A stretch of 64,000 bases of DNA. Origin: Halomonas alkalisoli (lineage in GTDB: Bacteria; Pseudomonadota; Gammaproteobacteria; Pseudomonadales; Halomonadaceae). The notes under the pieces were generated by a model. That model saw nothing but the letters and a program-made list of their open reading frames with translations. It had not been told where the DNA came from and did not search any database. The translations under genes were made by a program, and so were the position numbers. Shown here one piece after another: positions 43,469 through 52,173 of this stretch. Location: contig NZ_JAKCMI010000029.1 in the NCBI RefSeq assembly GCF_021412585.1, forward strand, positions 122,536 through 186,535, written 5' to 3'. Position 1 is the first letter of the stretch, and each line of letters opens with the position of its first letter.

Positions 43469-45774
43469 GCGAGATGGAGGCACGCTATCGCGTGGCGGTG
43501 CGCTCGCTTTGCGACTTTACCGCCCGTGAAGGCGATCTCGACCATCGCTTTACCCCCTCGCCCAGCGCCCGGGAAGGCATCGCCGGGCATGTCCTGGTGG
43601 CGGGCCGGCGTGGTGCCGGTTATGAAGCCGAACTGCCGCTGTCGGGTAGCTACCGGGGCCTGGTGGTCAGCGGCCGCGCCGATGGCTACGACCCCCGGGC
43701 CAATCGCCTGGAGGAGGTCAAGACTCATCGCGGCGACCTGGCGCGCATGGCGGCCAACCAACGCGCCCTGCACTGGGCCCAGGTGAGGGTCTACGGTGCC
43801 CTGCTGTGTGCCAAGCGAAAGCTCGAGACGGTGACGCTGGCGCTGGTCTATCTCGATATCGCTACCGGCCGCGAGACCTCGCTGACCGAGGAGGCGAGTG
43901 CGGCAGAGCTGGCGGCGTTCTTCGAGGTCCAGTGCCGGCGCTTCCTGGCCTGGGCCGAGCAGGAGAGCCGTCATCGCCAGGCGCGGGACGACGACCTGCA
44001 CCGGCTCAGCTTCCCCCACCCCGAGTTTCGCCCCGGCCAGCGGGAGCTGGCCGAGGGGGTCTACAAGGCGGCCGCCACCGCACGTTGCCTGCTGACTCAG
44101 GCGCCCACCGGCATCGGCAAGACCATCGGCACCCTCTTTCCGCTGCTCACGGCCATGCCGCGCCACGGCCTCGACCGCATCGCCTTCCTGACCATGAAGA
44201 CCCCGGGACGCCGCCTGGCGCTGGATGCCCTGGCCCGGCTGGGAGCCGGCGGCGGGGAGCATGGCGAAGAGCGCCGACCGCTGCGGGTGCTGGAGCTGGT
44301 GGCCCGCAGCAAGGCCTGCGAGCATCCCGACAAGGCATGCCATGGGGAGGCCTGCCCGCTGGCGGCGGGTTTCTACGATCGCCTGCCGGCGGCGCGCCAG
44401 GCGGCGGTAACCCGGGGCTGGCTCGACCGCGAGGCACTGCGCGAGGTGGCGCTAGCCCATGAGGTCTGTCCCTACTACCTGGGGCAGGAGCTGGCCCGCT
44501 GGTGCGACGTGACGGTGGGGGACGTCAACCACTACTTCGATGCTGGCGGCCTGCTGCACGGGCTGGCTCAGGCCGACGGCTGGCGCTTGGCGCTGCTGGT
44601 GGATGAAGCCCACAACCTGGTCGAACGGGCCCGGGCCATGTACAGCACCGAGCTCGACCAGCGACACTTCAGCCGGCTGCATCGCTCGGCGCCGCCGGCC
44701 CTGGTCCGCCCCCTGGGGCGGGTGGTGCGGCAGTGGCAGGCGCTGGTTCGCGAGGCGGGGCCGGCGTCGGAAGGGGAGCCGGGGCGCCCGGCCTACCGCA
44801 TCCTCGAAGGGCTTCCCGACAGGCTGGTGGGAGCGCTGCAGCTGCTGGCCGCCGCCATCACCGACTATCTGGGCGAGCACCCGACCGGCTCTGACCCGGA
44901 ACTGCAGGAGCGCCTGTTCGAGGCGCTCGCCTTCTGTCGCCTGGCCGAATCCTTCGGTGATCACTCGCTGTGCGACCTGACGCGCCATGGCAGGGGCCAT
45001 GCCGTCGTCGGGCTGCGCAACCTGGTGCCGGCCGACTTCCTGGCCCCGCGCTTCGCCGCGGCCCGGAGCTGTGTGCTCTTCTCGGCCACGCTGAGCCCTG
45101 CGCATTACCATCGCGACCTGCTGGGCCTGCCGGAGGCGAGCGCCTGGCAGTCGGTATCCTCGCCCTTCACCAGCGATCAGCTGGAGGTGCGCATCCAGGG
45201 CGGCATCTCGACACGGCTACGGGACCGGGCGGCCTCCGTCGAGCCGATCGTCGCCGAACTGGCAGGGCAGTACCGGCAACGTCCGGGCAACTACCTGGCC
45301 TTCTTCAGCAGCTTCGCCTACCTCGAGGCGGTACTGGCACGCCTGCGCGAGGCCCATGCCGAAATACCCGCCTGGGCCCAGACCCGCGGCATGCAGGAGG
45401 CCGACCGGGATGCCTTCCTGGCGCGCTTTCGGCCGGGTGGCGGGGGAATCGGCTTCGCCGTGCTGGGTGGCGCCTTCGCCGAAGGCATCGACCTTCCCGG
45501 GGATCGGCTGATCGGTGCCTTCATCGCCACCCTGGGGCTGCCCCCGTTCGACCCCTTCAACGAGGCGCTCAAGGCCCGGCTGGAGCGCCGCTTCGGTCAT
45601 GGCGACGACTATGCCTACCGTATCCCCGGCCTGATCAAGGTGGTGCAGGCGGCCGGCCGGGTCATCCAGGGGCCGGAGGACCGCGGCACGCTGGTATTGA
45701 TCGACGACCGCTTCGGCCATCGCCTCGTTCGCAGCCTGCTGCCACCCTGGTGGCGGCTCGGGCAGTGTCAGTGA
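43465..45774 (+). CDS. Nuclease-helicase: RecB/Cas4-like nuclease fused to an XPD/DinG-type Fe-S helicase
   Basis: 769 residues. Residues about 1-180 look like a PD-D/ExK nuclease: VSGRADGY then LEEVKTHRG, and a QxxxY-type helix (HWAQVRVYGALL). Then a superfamily-2 helicase of the XPD/Rad3 group: Walker A APTGIGKT (213-220), four cysteines for a 4Fe-4S cluster (about 285, 292, 296 and 335), the DEAH box in LLVDEAHNLVERAR (about 380), and C-terminal LFSATLSP and QAAGRVIQGPEDRG. It should unwind DNA 5' to 3'. Coupled to the FAN1-like gene; the open frame to 43132 only shadows that gene. Converges on the Kef gene with a 7-base overlap. Confidence 0.88.
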   Translation: MSEMEARYRVAVRSLCDFTAREGDLDHRFTPSPSAREGIAGHVLVAGRRGAGYEAELPLSGSYRGLVVSGRADGYDPRANRLEEVKTHRGDLARMAANQRALHWAQVRVYGALLCAKRKLETVTLALVYLDIATGRETSLTEEASAAELAAFFEVQCRRFLAWAEQESRHRQARDDDLHRLSFPHPEFRPGQRELAEGVYKAAATARCLLTQAPTGIGKTIGTLFPLLTAMPRHGLDRIAFLTMKTPGRRLALDALARLGAGGGEHGEERRPLRVLELVARSKACEHPDKACHGEACPLAAGFYDRLPAARQAAVTRGWLDREALREVALAHEVCPYYLGQELARWCDVTVGDVNHYFDAGGLLHGLAQADGWRLALLVDEAHNLVERARAMYSTELDQRHFSRLHRSAPPALVRPLGRVVRQWQALVREAGPASEGEPGRPAYRILEGLPDRLVGALQLLAAAITDYLGEHPTGSDPELQERLFEALAFCRLAESFGDHSLCDLTRHGRGHAVVGLRNLVPADFLAPRFAAARSCVLFSATLSPAHYHRDLLGLPEASAWQSVSSPFTSDQLEVRIQGGISTRLRDRAASVEPIVAELAGQYRQRPGNYLAFFSSFAYLEAVLARLREAHAEIPAWAQTRGMQEADRDAFLARFRPGGGGIGFAVLGGAFAEGIDLPGDRLIGAFIATLGLPPFDPFNEALKARLERRFGHGDDYAYRIPGLIKVVQAAGRVIQGPEDRGTLVLIDDRFGHRLVRSLLPPWWRLGQCQ

Positions 45775-47594
45775 GGCCGGGGCGGGATCTCCTCCACCCG
45801 TGTGGCGATATCCTCGTCGGCTTCGTAGAGCGCCTCTAGTTCCCTGGCCGCCTCCTGGATGGTCTGGATCTGTTTCTTCTCGTTGCCGAACACCGCCAGC
45901 TGGCGCATCAGCGCCTCTTCGTCATGGGGCCGGAAGGTGTCGATGGTGTGCTGGGCCTGGTCGGGCGGGATGCCAAGGCCAACCAGGGCGTCGCGGGTAA
46001 GCTCCAGGCTGGCGGGCAGCAGTTCGCGCACGATGTGGATGACGCCGGCCCGCATCAGCAGGTGAGCATGGTAGCGGTTGCGGGCCCGGGCATAGAGCTT
46101 GAGGTGGGGAAACTGTCGCCTTGCCTGCTCGACGATGCGCATGGACGCCTCGGGGTCTCCCACCGCCACGACCAGTACCCGGGCCTTGTCGGCGCCGGCA
46201 GCCTTGAGCAGGTCGATGCGCGAGGCGTCGCCGTAGTAGACCTTGTTGCCGTAGCGCCGTACCACCTCGACCTGCTCGGCGTTGATGTCGAGCACGGTGT
46301 AGGGAATCTTCAGCCCCTGCAGGGCGCGTCCCATGATCTGGCCGAAGCGTCCGAAGCCCGCGATGATGATCTGGGGGGATTCGTCCCGGGGGCTATCGTA
46401 GGCCGGCTTGGTCCGGGAGGGGGCGTAGAGCCGACGCAGGCCATGGACATGCAGCTGGAAGAGCAGCGGCGTGACCACCATGGAGAGCGAGATCACCAGG
46501 ATCAGCAGGCTGACCAGCGCCTGGTCGAGCAGGGCGGCGGCGGCCGCGGCGGAGAGCAGCACGAAGCCGAATTCGCCGCCCTGGGAGAGCAGCACGGCGA
46601 GGTTCGCGGCCTCCTTCCAGCTGCCGCCATAGAGCCGCGTGGCGATCAGCAGGCTCAGCGCCTTGAGCAGCACCAGCCCCAGAGTCAGGCCGAGCACCAC
46701 CAGCGGGACCTCCGCCAGCAGGCCGATCTCCGCCATCATGCCCACGGCCATGAAGAACAGCCCCAGCAGCAGGCCGCGGTAGGGCTCGATGTCGGCCTCG
46801 ATATTGTGGCGATACTCCGAGTCGGCAAGCAGTACGCCGGCAATGAAGGCGCCCAGGGCCATGGAGAGGCCGGCCAGCTCCATCAGCAGGGCGGCACCGA
46901 TCACCACCAGCAGGGCGGTGCCGGCGAAGACCTCGCGGCTGCGAGTAGCGGCGGCATAGTGAAACAGCGGCCGCAGCAGGAAGCGTCCACCGACGATCAG
47001 CCCGGCGAAGGCGCCCGCGGCGAGAATCACCTCGCGCAGCAGCGGTGCCGCGCCGTTGGTCATCAAGGCATCCGCGGCCAGCAGTGGCACGATGGCCAGT
47101 ACCGGGATCGCGGCCAGATCCTGAAACAGCAGCAGGGCGAAGGCGTGGCGCCCGTGGCGGGTCTGCAGCTCCTTGCGTTCACCAAGCAGGTGCAGGACCA
47201 GTGGCGTGGAGCAGAGCCCCAGGCTGAAACCCACCACGATGGCCGCGGCGGGCGACAGCCCCAGCCACCAGGCAGCCAGGGTAAGCAGCAGGGTGGTGAC
47301 GCTGACCTGCAGGCTGCCGAAGCCGAACACGGCCTTGCGCATCACCCGGAGGCGCGAGGGCTTGAGCTCGAGGCCGATCACGAACAGCAGCAGCACGATG
47401 CCTACCTGGGAAAACTGCAGCACGCCCTGGGCGTCCGGTACCAGGGCCAGCACCGAGGGGCCGATGACCACCCCGGCGGCCAGGTAGCCCAGCACCTCGC
47501 CGAGCCCCAGGCGCTTGAACACCGGCACGATCAGCACCGCCGCGGCGAGAAAGATCAGCACATTGAGCAGCAGTCCGCTGGCCAAGGAAAGCAC
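45768..47594 (-). CDS. CPA2-family monovalent cation/proton antiporter (Kef type)
   Basis: 608 residues. Twelve or so helices of the Na/H exchanger fold (GLGEVLGYLAAGVVIGPSVL; QVGIVLLLFVIGLELKPSRL; LLFQDLAAIPVLAIVP), then a cytoplasmic RCK/TrkA-N domain with the nucleotide motif IIAGFGRFGQIMGRAL and VYYGDASRIDLL. This is the KefB/KefC layout: glutathione-gated potassium efflux. The QLHVHGLRRLY linker is of that type, but KefB versus KefC cannot be told. No KefG/KefF ancillary gene is adjacent. Confidence 0.9.
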   Translation of the reverse strand: MLSLASGLLLNVLIFLAAAVLIVPVFKRLGLGEVLGYLAAGVVIGPSVLALVPDAQGVLQFSQVGIVLLLFVIGLELKPSRLRVMRKAVFGFGSLQVSVTTLLLTLAAWWLGLSPAAAIVVGFSLGLCSTPLVLHLLGERKELQTRHGRHAFALLLFQDLAAIPVLAIVPLLAADALMTNGAAPLLREVILAAGAFAGLIVGGRFLLRPLFHYAAATRSREVFAGTALLVVIGAALLMELAGLSMALGAFIAGVLLADSEYRHNIEADIEPYRGLLLGLFFMAVGMMAEIGLLAEVPLVVLGLTLGLVLLKALSLLIATRLYGGSWKEAANLAVLLSQGGEFGFVLLSAAAAAALLDQALVSLLILVISLSMVVTPLLFQLHVHGLRRLYAPSRTKPAYDSPRDESPQIIIAGFGRFGQIMGRALQGLKIPYTVLDINAEQVEVVRRYGNKVYYGDASRIDLLKAAGADKARVLVVAVGDPEASMRIVEQARRQFPHLKLYARARNRYHAHLLMRAGVIHIVRELLPASLELTRDALVGLGIPPDQAQHTIDTFRPHDEEALMRQLAVFGNEKKQIQTIQEAARELEALYEADEDIATRVEEIPPRPH

Positions 47595-47725
47595 CTCCGA
47601 GATGACAGGGGGAAGGGCATTCTACCCGAGGGGGCGTCTTCAACACTAAGCAAGAGCGAGGCAAGAAGCGGGCCAGATGGCCGATGAGAGGGGACCAATC
47701 GGTGGCCGATCAGGCCGCGTCGGTG

Positions 47726-49045
47726 TCAGTGGCTGCGGCGGTGGCCGGGGCTGGAGCTGGAGCTGGAGAGTGTCTCAAGGACGTTGACGCCGATGAAGCC
47801 GGTCAGCGCGCCGGTCAGAAAGGCGCCCGCCTCGGTGGCCACTGCGGCCCCCGGGAGCCCCAGATAGCCGACGCCGAGCACCCCGGCGACATAGGCGATA
47901 CTGGCCACCAGGAGGCCTTCGACAAGCCGCCGCCGGGTCAGCGCCTGGCGTGCGCCTTTGATGAAGCGCCGGCCGTACCCGCCCAGGGCGCCCCCGAACA
48001 GTGCAGCGAGGATCGGTCCCCAGGGGAATTGCTGCTGGATCACGGTTTCACTGCTCAGGCTGCCGGTAAAGGCACTGACGGTGATGGGGGCCAGCCCCGA
48101 GGAGCGCAGGCTGAAGGAGCTCGTGGCCTGGCCCGGCGCGAAATGCACTGCCCCGGTCTCGATACGGCCACCGCCGTCGAGGGTCAGGGCGACATCGGTG
48201 TGCTGCTCGGTGGGCAGCGGCATGCCGTGGGGCGCCACCCGCACCAGGGTCACCTCGACACTTTCCAGGCCCAGCCCCAGCACGCGTCGGGATGCCGGAC
48301 GCAGTTCGAGACGGGGAAGTACCTCAAGCTCCAGGTTGACGTCGGAAATAGTGGATCTGACCTCCAGGGTGGGATTGGGGGTGGAGGGCAGGAAGCTCAA
48401 TCGCAGGGTCTGCTCGTGGGCCAGGCCGGGGCCGTCGATGCGAAGGGGCGGCAGCGTATCCTGAATCGTCAGCCCCTTGAGCCGGATGCGGACTTCGACC
48501 GGGTGCTCCAGCTCGAGCCCGGTGATGAGTCGCTCCTCCGATGGCTGCAGTCCGAAGCTCAGTTCGGTGTGATAGGCGCCGCTCAGAGGGTTCCAGACGG
48601 CCGGGATCGGGCTGGCCGCTAGTGTCAGGCGCAGCCAGGCTGCGGTCAGTGGCGGAGGCTCGTCGACTGCCCGATCAGCGGTTTCGGTTTCGGTTTCGGT
48701 TTCGGTTTCGGTGTCGGGCGAGGGTAATGGAATGACCATGCCATTCGGCAAGATGAGCGGCTCATCGGAGGTGAGCCGCCGGGTTTCGATCTCGTCACCC
48801 TTGATGACGAAGGCGCGGGATTCGGGCACGGCCACGCTGATCCGCCCCTGCTCCTGGCGGGGCTGTGTCAGCTCGGTGATCTCCCGGCCTTGCAGGTCGG
48901 TGACCCTGAGTTTCTCCACAGCCTGGTCCCAATCGAGCAGAAGGCGCTCATCCGCCGAGGATGGTGGTGCGCTGGCGCCTGCCGCGACAGCCAGGAGCGA
49001 AAGGAAGATGATCGTCCGCCAGTTGGCATTGAGGTGTGGCGTCAT
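47726..49045 (-). CDS. Exported protein of unknown function with Thr-Glu and Ser repeats
   Basis: 439 residues. Signal-like N-terminus (TIIFLSLLAVAAGASAP), a region with a (Thr-Glu)5 run near residue 115, a beta-rich middle (PVEVRIRLKGLTIQDTLPP; VSAFTGSLSSETV) reminiscent of Ig-like or choice-of-anchor folds, then two C-terminal hydrophobic segments (GPILAALFGGALGGYG; VASIAYVAGVLGVGYLG) and a poly-Ser tail. It may be anchored with its body in the periplasm. Two hexanucleotide repeats in the DNA (48680-48709 and near 47751-47768) make the length prone to change. No family recognised. Confidence 0.75.
   Translation of the reverse strand: MTPHLNANWRTIIFLSLLAVAAGASAPPSSADERLLLDWDQAVEKLRVTDLQGREITELTQPRQEQGRISVAVPESRAFVIKGDEIETRRLTSDEPLILPNGMVIPLPSPDTETETETETETADRAVDEPPPLTAAWLRLTLAASPIPAVWNPLSGAYHTELSFGLQPSEERLITGLELEHPVEVRIRLKGLTIQDTLPPLRIDGPGLAHEQTLRLSFLPSTPNPTLEVRSTISDVNLELEVLPRLELRPASRRVLGLGLESVEVTLVRVAPHGMPLPTEQHTDVALTLDGGGRIETGAVHFAPGQATSSFSLRSSGLAPITVSAFTGSLSSETVIQQQFPWGPILAALFGGALGGYGRRFIKGARQALTRRRLVEGLLVASIAYVAGVLGVGYLGLPGAAVATEAGAFLTGALTGFIGVNVLETLSSSSSSPGHRRSH
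48680..48709. repeat. Hexanucleotide tandem repeat inside coding sequence
   Basis: Five exact copies of GGTTTC (plus strand) followed by a degenerate sixth. On the coding strand they give alternating Thr and Glu. The unit of six keeps the reading frame when copy number changes. Confidence 0.9.
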
Positions 49046-49246
49046 GCGATGCCTGCTATCTTGACTCGGCTGCGATCTGGTGAGACAAGGGTCCCTGATG
49101 CCATGGCATCGGGAGGCGTGTCTCGCTGCCGCCGCTGAGTGGTGTGAGGCGTGGCGATACTCGCTCGCAGTATAGTCTACTGGCTGTCACTCCTATGACG
49201 GTGGCGGTCTAATAGCGTGCGACTCATCGAGCAAAGGAGATGTCTG

Positions 49247-49426
49247 ATGGGAATCGAAGTAGGCGGCCTGCTGGGCCTTATCTGGCTGATCATCCTGGTC
49301 TGGGCCATCGTCAAGGTCGCGAAGAGCCCGGCCGGCCCGGTGGCCAAGCTGCTATGGATCATTGTCCTGTTGCTGTTCCCGCTGGTGGGGTTGATTGTGT
49401 GGCTGTTGATGGGGCCCAAGGGTTAG
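49247..49426 (+). CDS. Small PLDc_N-type membrane protein
   Basis: 59 residues, two hydrophobic helices: GGLLGLIWLIILVWAIVKVA and LLWIIVLLLFPLVGLIVWLL, ending in MGPKG. This is the domain found at the N-terminus of cardiolipin synthases and also as free small proteins. AAAGGAGA (49233-49240) fixes the ATG at 49247. Monocistronic; function unknown. The gap 49046-49246 holds only its promoter region. Confidence 0.82.
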   Translation: MGIEVGGLLGLIWLIILVWAIVKVAKSPAGPVAKLLWIIVLLLFPLVGLIVWLLMGPKG

Positions 49427-49445
49427 GAGCCTTGTCGAGACTGTC

Positions 49446-49991
49446 TCAGCAGGTCGCGGCATCTTCTACCCGCACGCGGCCGAAGTTGCTGACGATGACC
49501 CTGGCGCCGGTATCGTGCCGTCCGCAGATATGGAAGGTGCCGTTGTGTCCGGCCGGCCGTCCCAGGGCGCCATAGCGCACCGGCCGACCATCCTGGCGGT
49601 AGCTGACCGAGACGACACGGCTGTCGTCCAGAATGCGGAGCACCTCGTCACTGCCGATATTGCCTCCCTCGGCGCGGCCCTGTATCACCATCAGCGGCGA
49701 CGTCCAGTCGTTGTTGCAGCTCAGGCGATCGTGGCTGGGGCAGACGGTCACGGTGGCCCGGCGGGCGATGGCCGTATTGCGGGCCAGCGCCAGTGCCGTC
49801 TTGAGCCGCATTACCTCGGCCGATACCTCCTGGCGAGCGCTCAGTGTCTGGAAGGAGGGTAGGGCCCAGCCGAACAGCAGGGTCATGACGGCAATGGCGA
49901 CCAGCAGTTCGACCAAGGTGAGGCCGCGCTGCCTGGCCGGCGAAGAGGTGCCGCCGTGCAATGCGGCGCCGATCGGCGAGTCCGTTCGCAT
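49446..49991 (-). CDS. Type IV pseudopilin, GspH/FimT type
   Basis: 181 residues. A prepilin leader ends at RQRG and is followed by LTLVELLVAIAVMTLLFG, the type III signal cut by PilD, with the conserved Glu5 present. The rest fits the GspH/FimT fold: SFQTLSARQEVSAEVMRL, LALARNTAIARRATVTVCP, and two pairs of cysteines. Minor pilins of this type prime pilus assembly. It is alone here; no other pil genes are near. An N-terminal extension of about 22 residues before the cleavage site is rather long. Confidence 0.87.
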   Translation of the reverse strand: MRTDSPIGAALHGGTSSPARQRGLTLVELLVAIAVMTLLFGWALPSFQTLSARQEVSAEVMRLKTALALARNTAIARRATVTVCPSHDRLSCNNDWTSPLMVIQGRAEGGNIGSDEVLRILDDSRVVSVSYRQDGRPVRYGALGRPAGHNGTFHICGRHDTGARVIVSNFGRVRVEDAATC

Positions 49992-50124
49992 GGTGCTCTC
50001 CCGGAGTGAAAATCCCTGTCACATGGGTCTTTCACTCTAGCCGGGCCTGGCGAGCGTTCCGTAAGCGATTTCTGACAGAAAATGTAGGCATCCTGCCGCA
50101 CGGGTTGTATGCGAAGGGTGGCGG

Positions 50125-50388
50125 CTACTCCTCGGGCTTCTGCTCCTGCAGGTAGCGGTCGCGGTGGGCGCTGGAGCAGAACCACTCGCCCTGGTCGCGC
50201 AGGGCCTCGGTTTCCGGCACGTGCACCTGACACCAGCGGCAGCGAACCATCTGACCGCCTTCCTGGCGCGTGTCATCTTCCAGCAGCTCCTCCTGGCTGA
50301 GCTTCCACTCGCGGTACATTCTGTATAGCTTGAGGCCGGCGAAGAACAGCACGGCGAAGATGATCAGGCGTATGAGCAAAAGGTTCAT
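50125..50388 (-). CDS. PP0621-family small zinc-ribbon-like membrane protein
   Basis: 87 residues: an N-terminal helix (LLIRLIIFAVLFFAGLKLY), an acidic stretch, then a cysteine motif VRCRWCQVHVPE paired with WFCSSAHRDRY, three cysteines and a histidine likely to bind zinc. Matches the conserved PP0621 family of unknown function in Pseudomonas and Halomonas. Divergent from nadE. Confidence 0.82.
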   Translation of the reverse strand: MNLLLIRLIIFAVLFFAGLKLYRMYREWKLSQEELLEDDTRQEGGQMVRCRWCQVHVPETEALRDQGEWFCSSAHRDRYLQEQKPEE

Positions 50389-50489
50389 CCTTATCTGGCT
50401 CCCTGGTGAGAGGGGCTAGCGGCTTTGCCAGCCGGCCGTCCTTGCGGGACAATGTGAGTACACTGGATTCTCAAGAGATTTCTACGCCC

Positions 50490-52121
50490 ATGCAAGACTT
50501 GACGCTGGTAATGGCTCAGTTGGATCCGTTGGTGGGGGATATCCCCGGTAACGCCGATCGTGCCATCGAGGCCGTTCGCGAGGCACGTATCGAGCATGGC
50601 GCCGATATCGTGGTGTTCCCCGAGCTCTACCTCAGTGGTTATCCGCCTGAGGACCTGTTGCTGCGGCCTTCCATGGAGACCCGTTTGCGCGAAGCGCGTT
50701 CCCGCATGGCTGCCAAGGTGGCCCGTGACGTGCTGGTGATCATCGGCTATCCCGGGCGCCGGGAGGGGAGCGGCTACAATCTGGCGGGGCTGCTCTACAA
50801 CGGCGAGTGGCTCGACGAATACGCCAAGCAGGTGCTGCCCAACTATCAGGTGTTCGACGAGCGCCGCTACTTCGCCACCGGCGACAAGAGCCTGGTGATC
50901 GAGCACAAGGGGGCCAAGCTCGGCCTGCTGATCTGCGAGGACCTGTGGGATGGCGCGCCGGTACGCGCGGCCCGCGACGATGGTGCCGAGATCCTGATCA
51001 CCCTCAATGCCTCGCCCTACCATCAGGACAAGCCGGCCGAGCGCCTGCGCCTGCTCGAGCAGCGTGCCGCCGAGGTTGGGCTGCCGGTGGTCTACGTCAA
51101 CACCATCGGCGGGCAGGACGAACTGGTGTTCGACGGTGGTTCGGCCTGCGTGGACGGCAGTGGCGCCTTGCGCGTATTGGCCCCCTACTGGCAGGCGGGC
51201 CTGATGCCGGTCCAGTTCGTGCAGGAGGGTGGGCGCTGGGTGCCGCAGGAGGGGGAGATCGAGCCCCCGGAGGAGCCGGAGGAGAGCCTCTACTGTGCTC
51301 TGGTCAGCGGCCTGCGCGACTACGTCAACAAGAGTGGCTTCGATGGCGTGGTGATGGGGCTCTCGGGGGGCATCGACTCCGGCCTGTCGCTGGCCATCGC
51401 CGTGGATGCGCTGGGTCCGCAGCGGGTCCATGCGGTGATGATGCCGTACCGCTACACCGCCGACATCTCACGGGAGGACGCCGCCGAGCAGGCCCGGCTG
51501 CTGGGGGTGGACTATCGGGTCCTGCCGATCGAGCCCATGGTCGACGCCTTCACCGAGACCCTGGCCGATACCTTCGCCGGCACCCAGCGGGATACCACCG
51601 AGGAGAACCTGCAGTCGCGCTGTCGCGGCGTGCTGCTGATGGCGATCTCCAACAAGAAGGGCTTGATGGTGCTGACCACCGGCAACAAGAGCGAGATGGC
51701 GGTGGGCTATGCCACGCTCTATGGCGACATGGTGGGCGGCTTCAATGCCATCAAGGACGTCTACAAGACCTGGGTCTATCGGTTGGCCCGCTGGCGCAAC
51801 GCCCAGTCGCCGGCGATACCCGAGCGGGTCATCGAGCGTGCCCCTTCCGCCGAACTGGCACCGGACCAGAAGGATAGCGACTCGCTGCCCGACTACGATG
51901 TGCTCGATGCCATCCTGATGCGCTACATCGAGGGTGACATGAGCGCGGAGGCGATCATCGCGGCTGGCTACGACCATGACGACGTCTATCGGGTGGTGCA
52001 GCTGGTCGACCGCTGCGAGTACAAGCGGCGCCAGGCGCCGGTAGGGGTGCGGGTGACGCCGCGGGGCTTCGGCCGCGACCGCCGCTACCCCATCGTCAAC
52101 GGCTGGCAGCCGGGCGAATAG
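50490..52121 (+). CDS. nadE: Glutamine-dependent NAD+ synthetase
   Basis: Last step of NAD synthesis: amidates nicotinic acid adenine dinucleotide. 543 residues with an N-terminal nitrilase-type glutaminase (Glu45 in VFPELYLSGYP, Lys113 in YAKQVLPNY, Cys149 in GLLICEDLWD) and a C-terminal synthetase with the pyrophosphatase loop LSGGIDSGLS (about 291-300) and TTGNKSEMAVGY. Glutamine supplies ammonia through a tunnel. I chose the ATG at 50490 because MQDLTLVMAQLDP begins the first strand; the frame opens at 50406. Ends in a strong terminator. Confidence 0.93.
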   Translation: MQDLTLVMAQLDPLVGDIPGNADRAIEAVREARIEHGADIVVFPELYLSGYPPEDLLLRPSMETRLREARSRMAAKVARDVLVIIGYPGRREGSGYNLAGLLYNGEWLDEYAKQVLPNYQVFDERRYFATGDKSLVIEHKGAKLGLLICEDLWDGAPVRAARDDGAEILITLNASPYHQDKPAERLRLLEQRAAEVGLPVVYVNTIGGQDELVFDGGSACVDGSGALRVLAPYWQAGLMPVQFVQEGGRWVPQEGEIEPPEEPEESLYCALVSGLRDYVNKSGFDGVVMGLSGGIDSGLSLAIAVDALGPQRVHAVMMPYRYTADISREDAAEQARLLGVDYRVLPIEPMVDAFTETLADTFAGTQRDTTEENLQSRCRGVLLMAISNKKGLMVLTTGNKSEMAVGYATLYGDMVGGFNAIKDVYKTWVYRLARWRNAQSPAIPERVIERAPSAELAPDQKDSDSLPDYDVLDAILMRYIEGDMSAEAIIAAGYDHDDVYRVVQLVDRCEYKRRQAPVGVRVTPRGFGRDRRYPIVNGWQPGE

Positions 52122-52127
52122 ACCGAT

Positions 52128-52158
52128 AAAAACCGCGATGTCTCATCGCGGTTTTTTT
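52128..52158. terminator. Intrinsic terminator shared by nadE and bamD
   Basis: AAAAACCGCGATG pairs with CATCGCGGTTTTT around a 3-base loop, with runs of T on the plus strand and of A on the left arm, so it can work in both directions between these convergent genes. Confidence 0.9.
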
Positions 52159-52173
52159 ATCGCAGGCCGTGGC

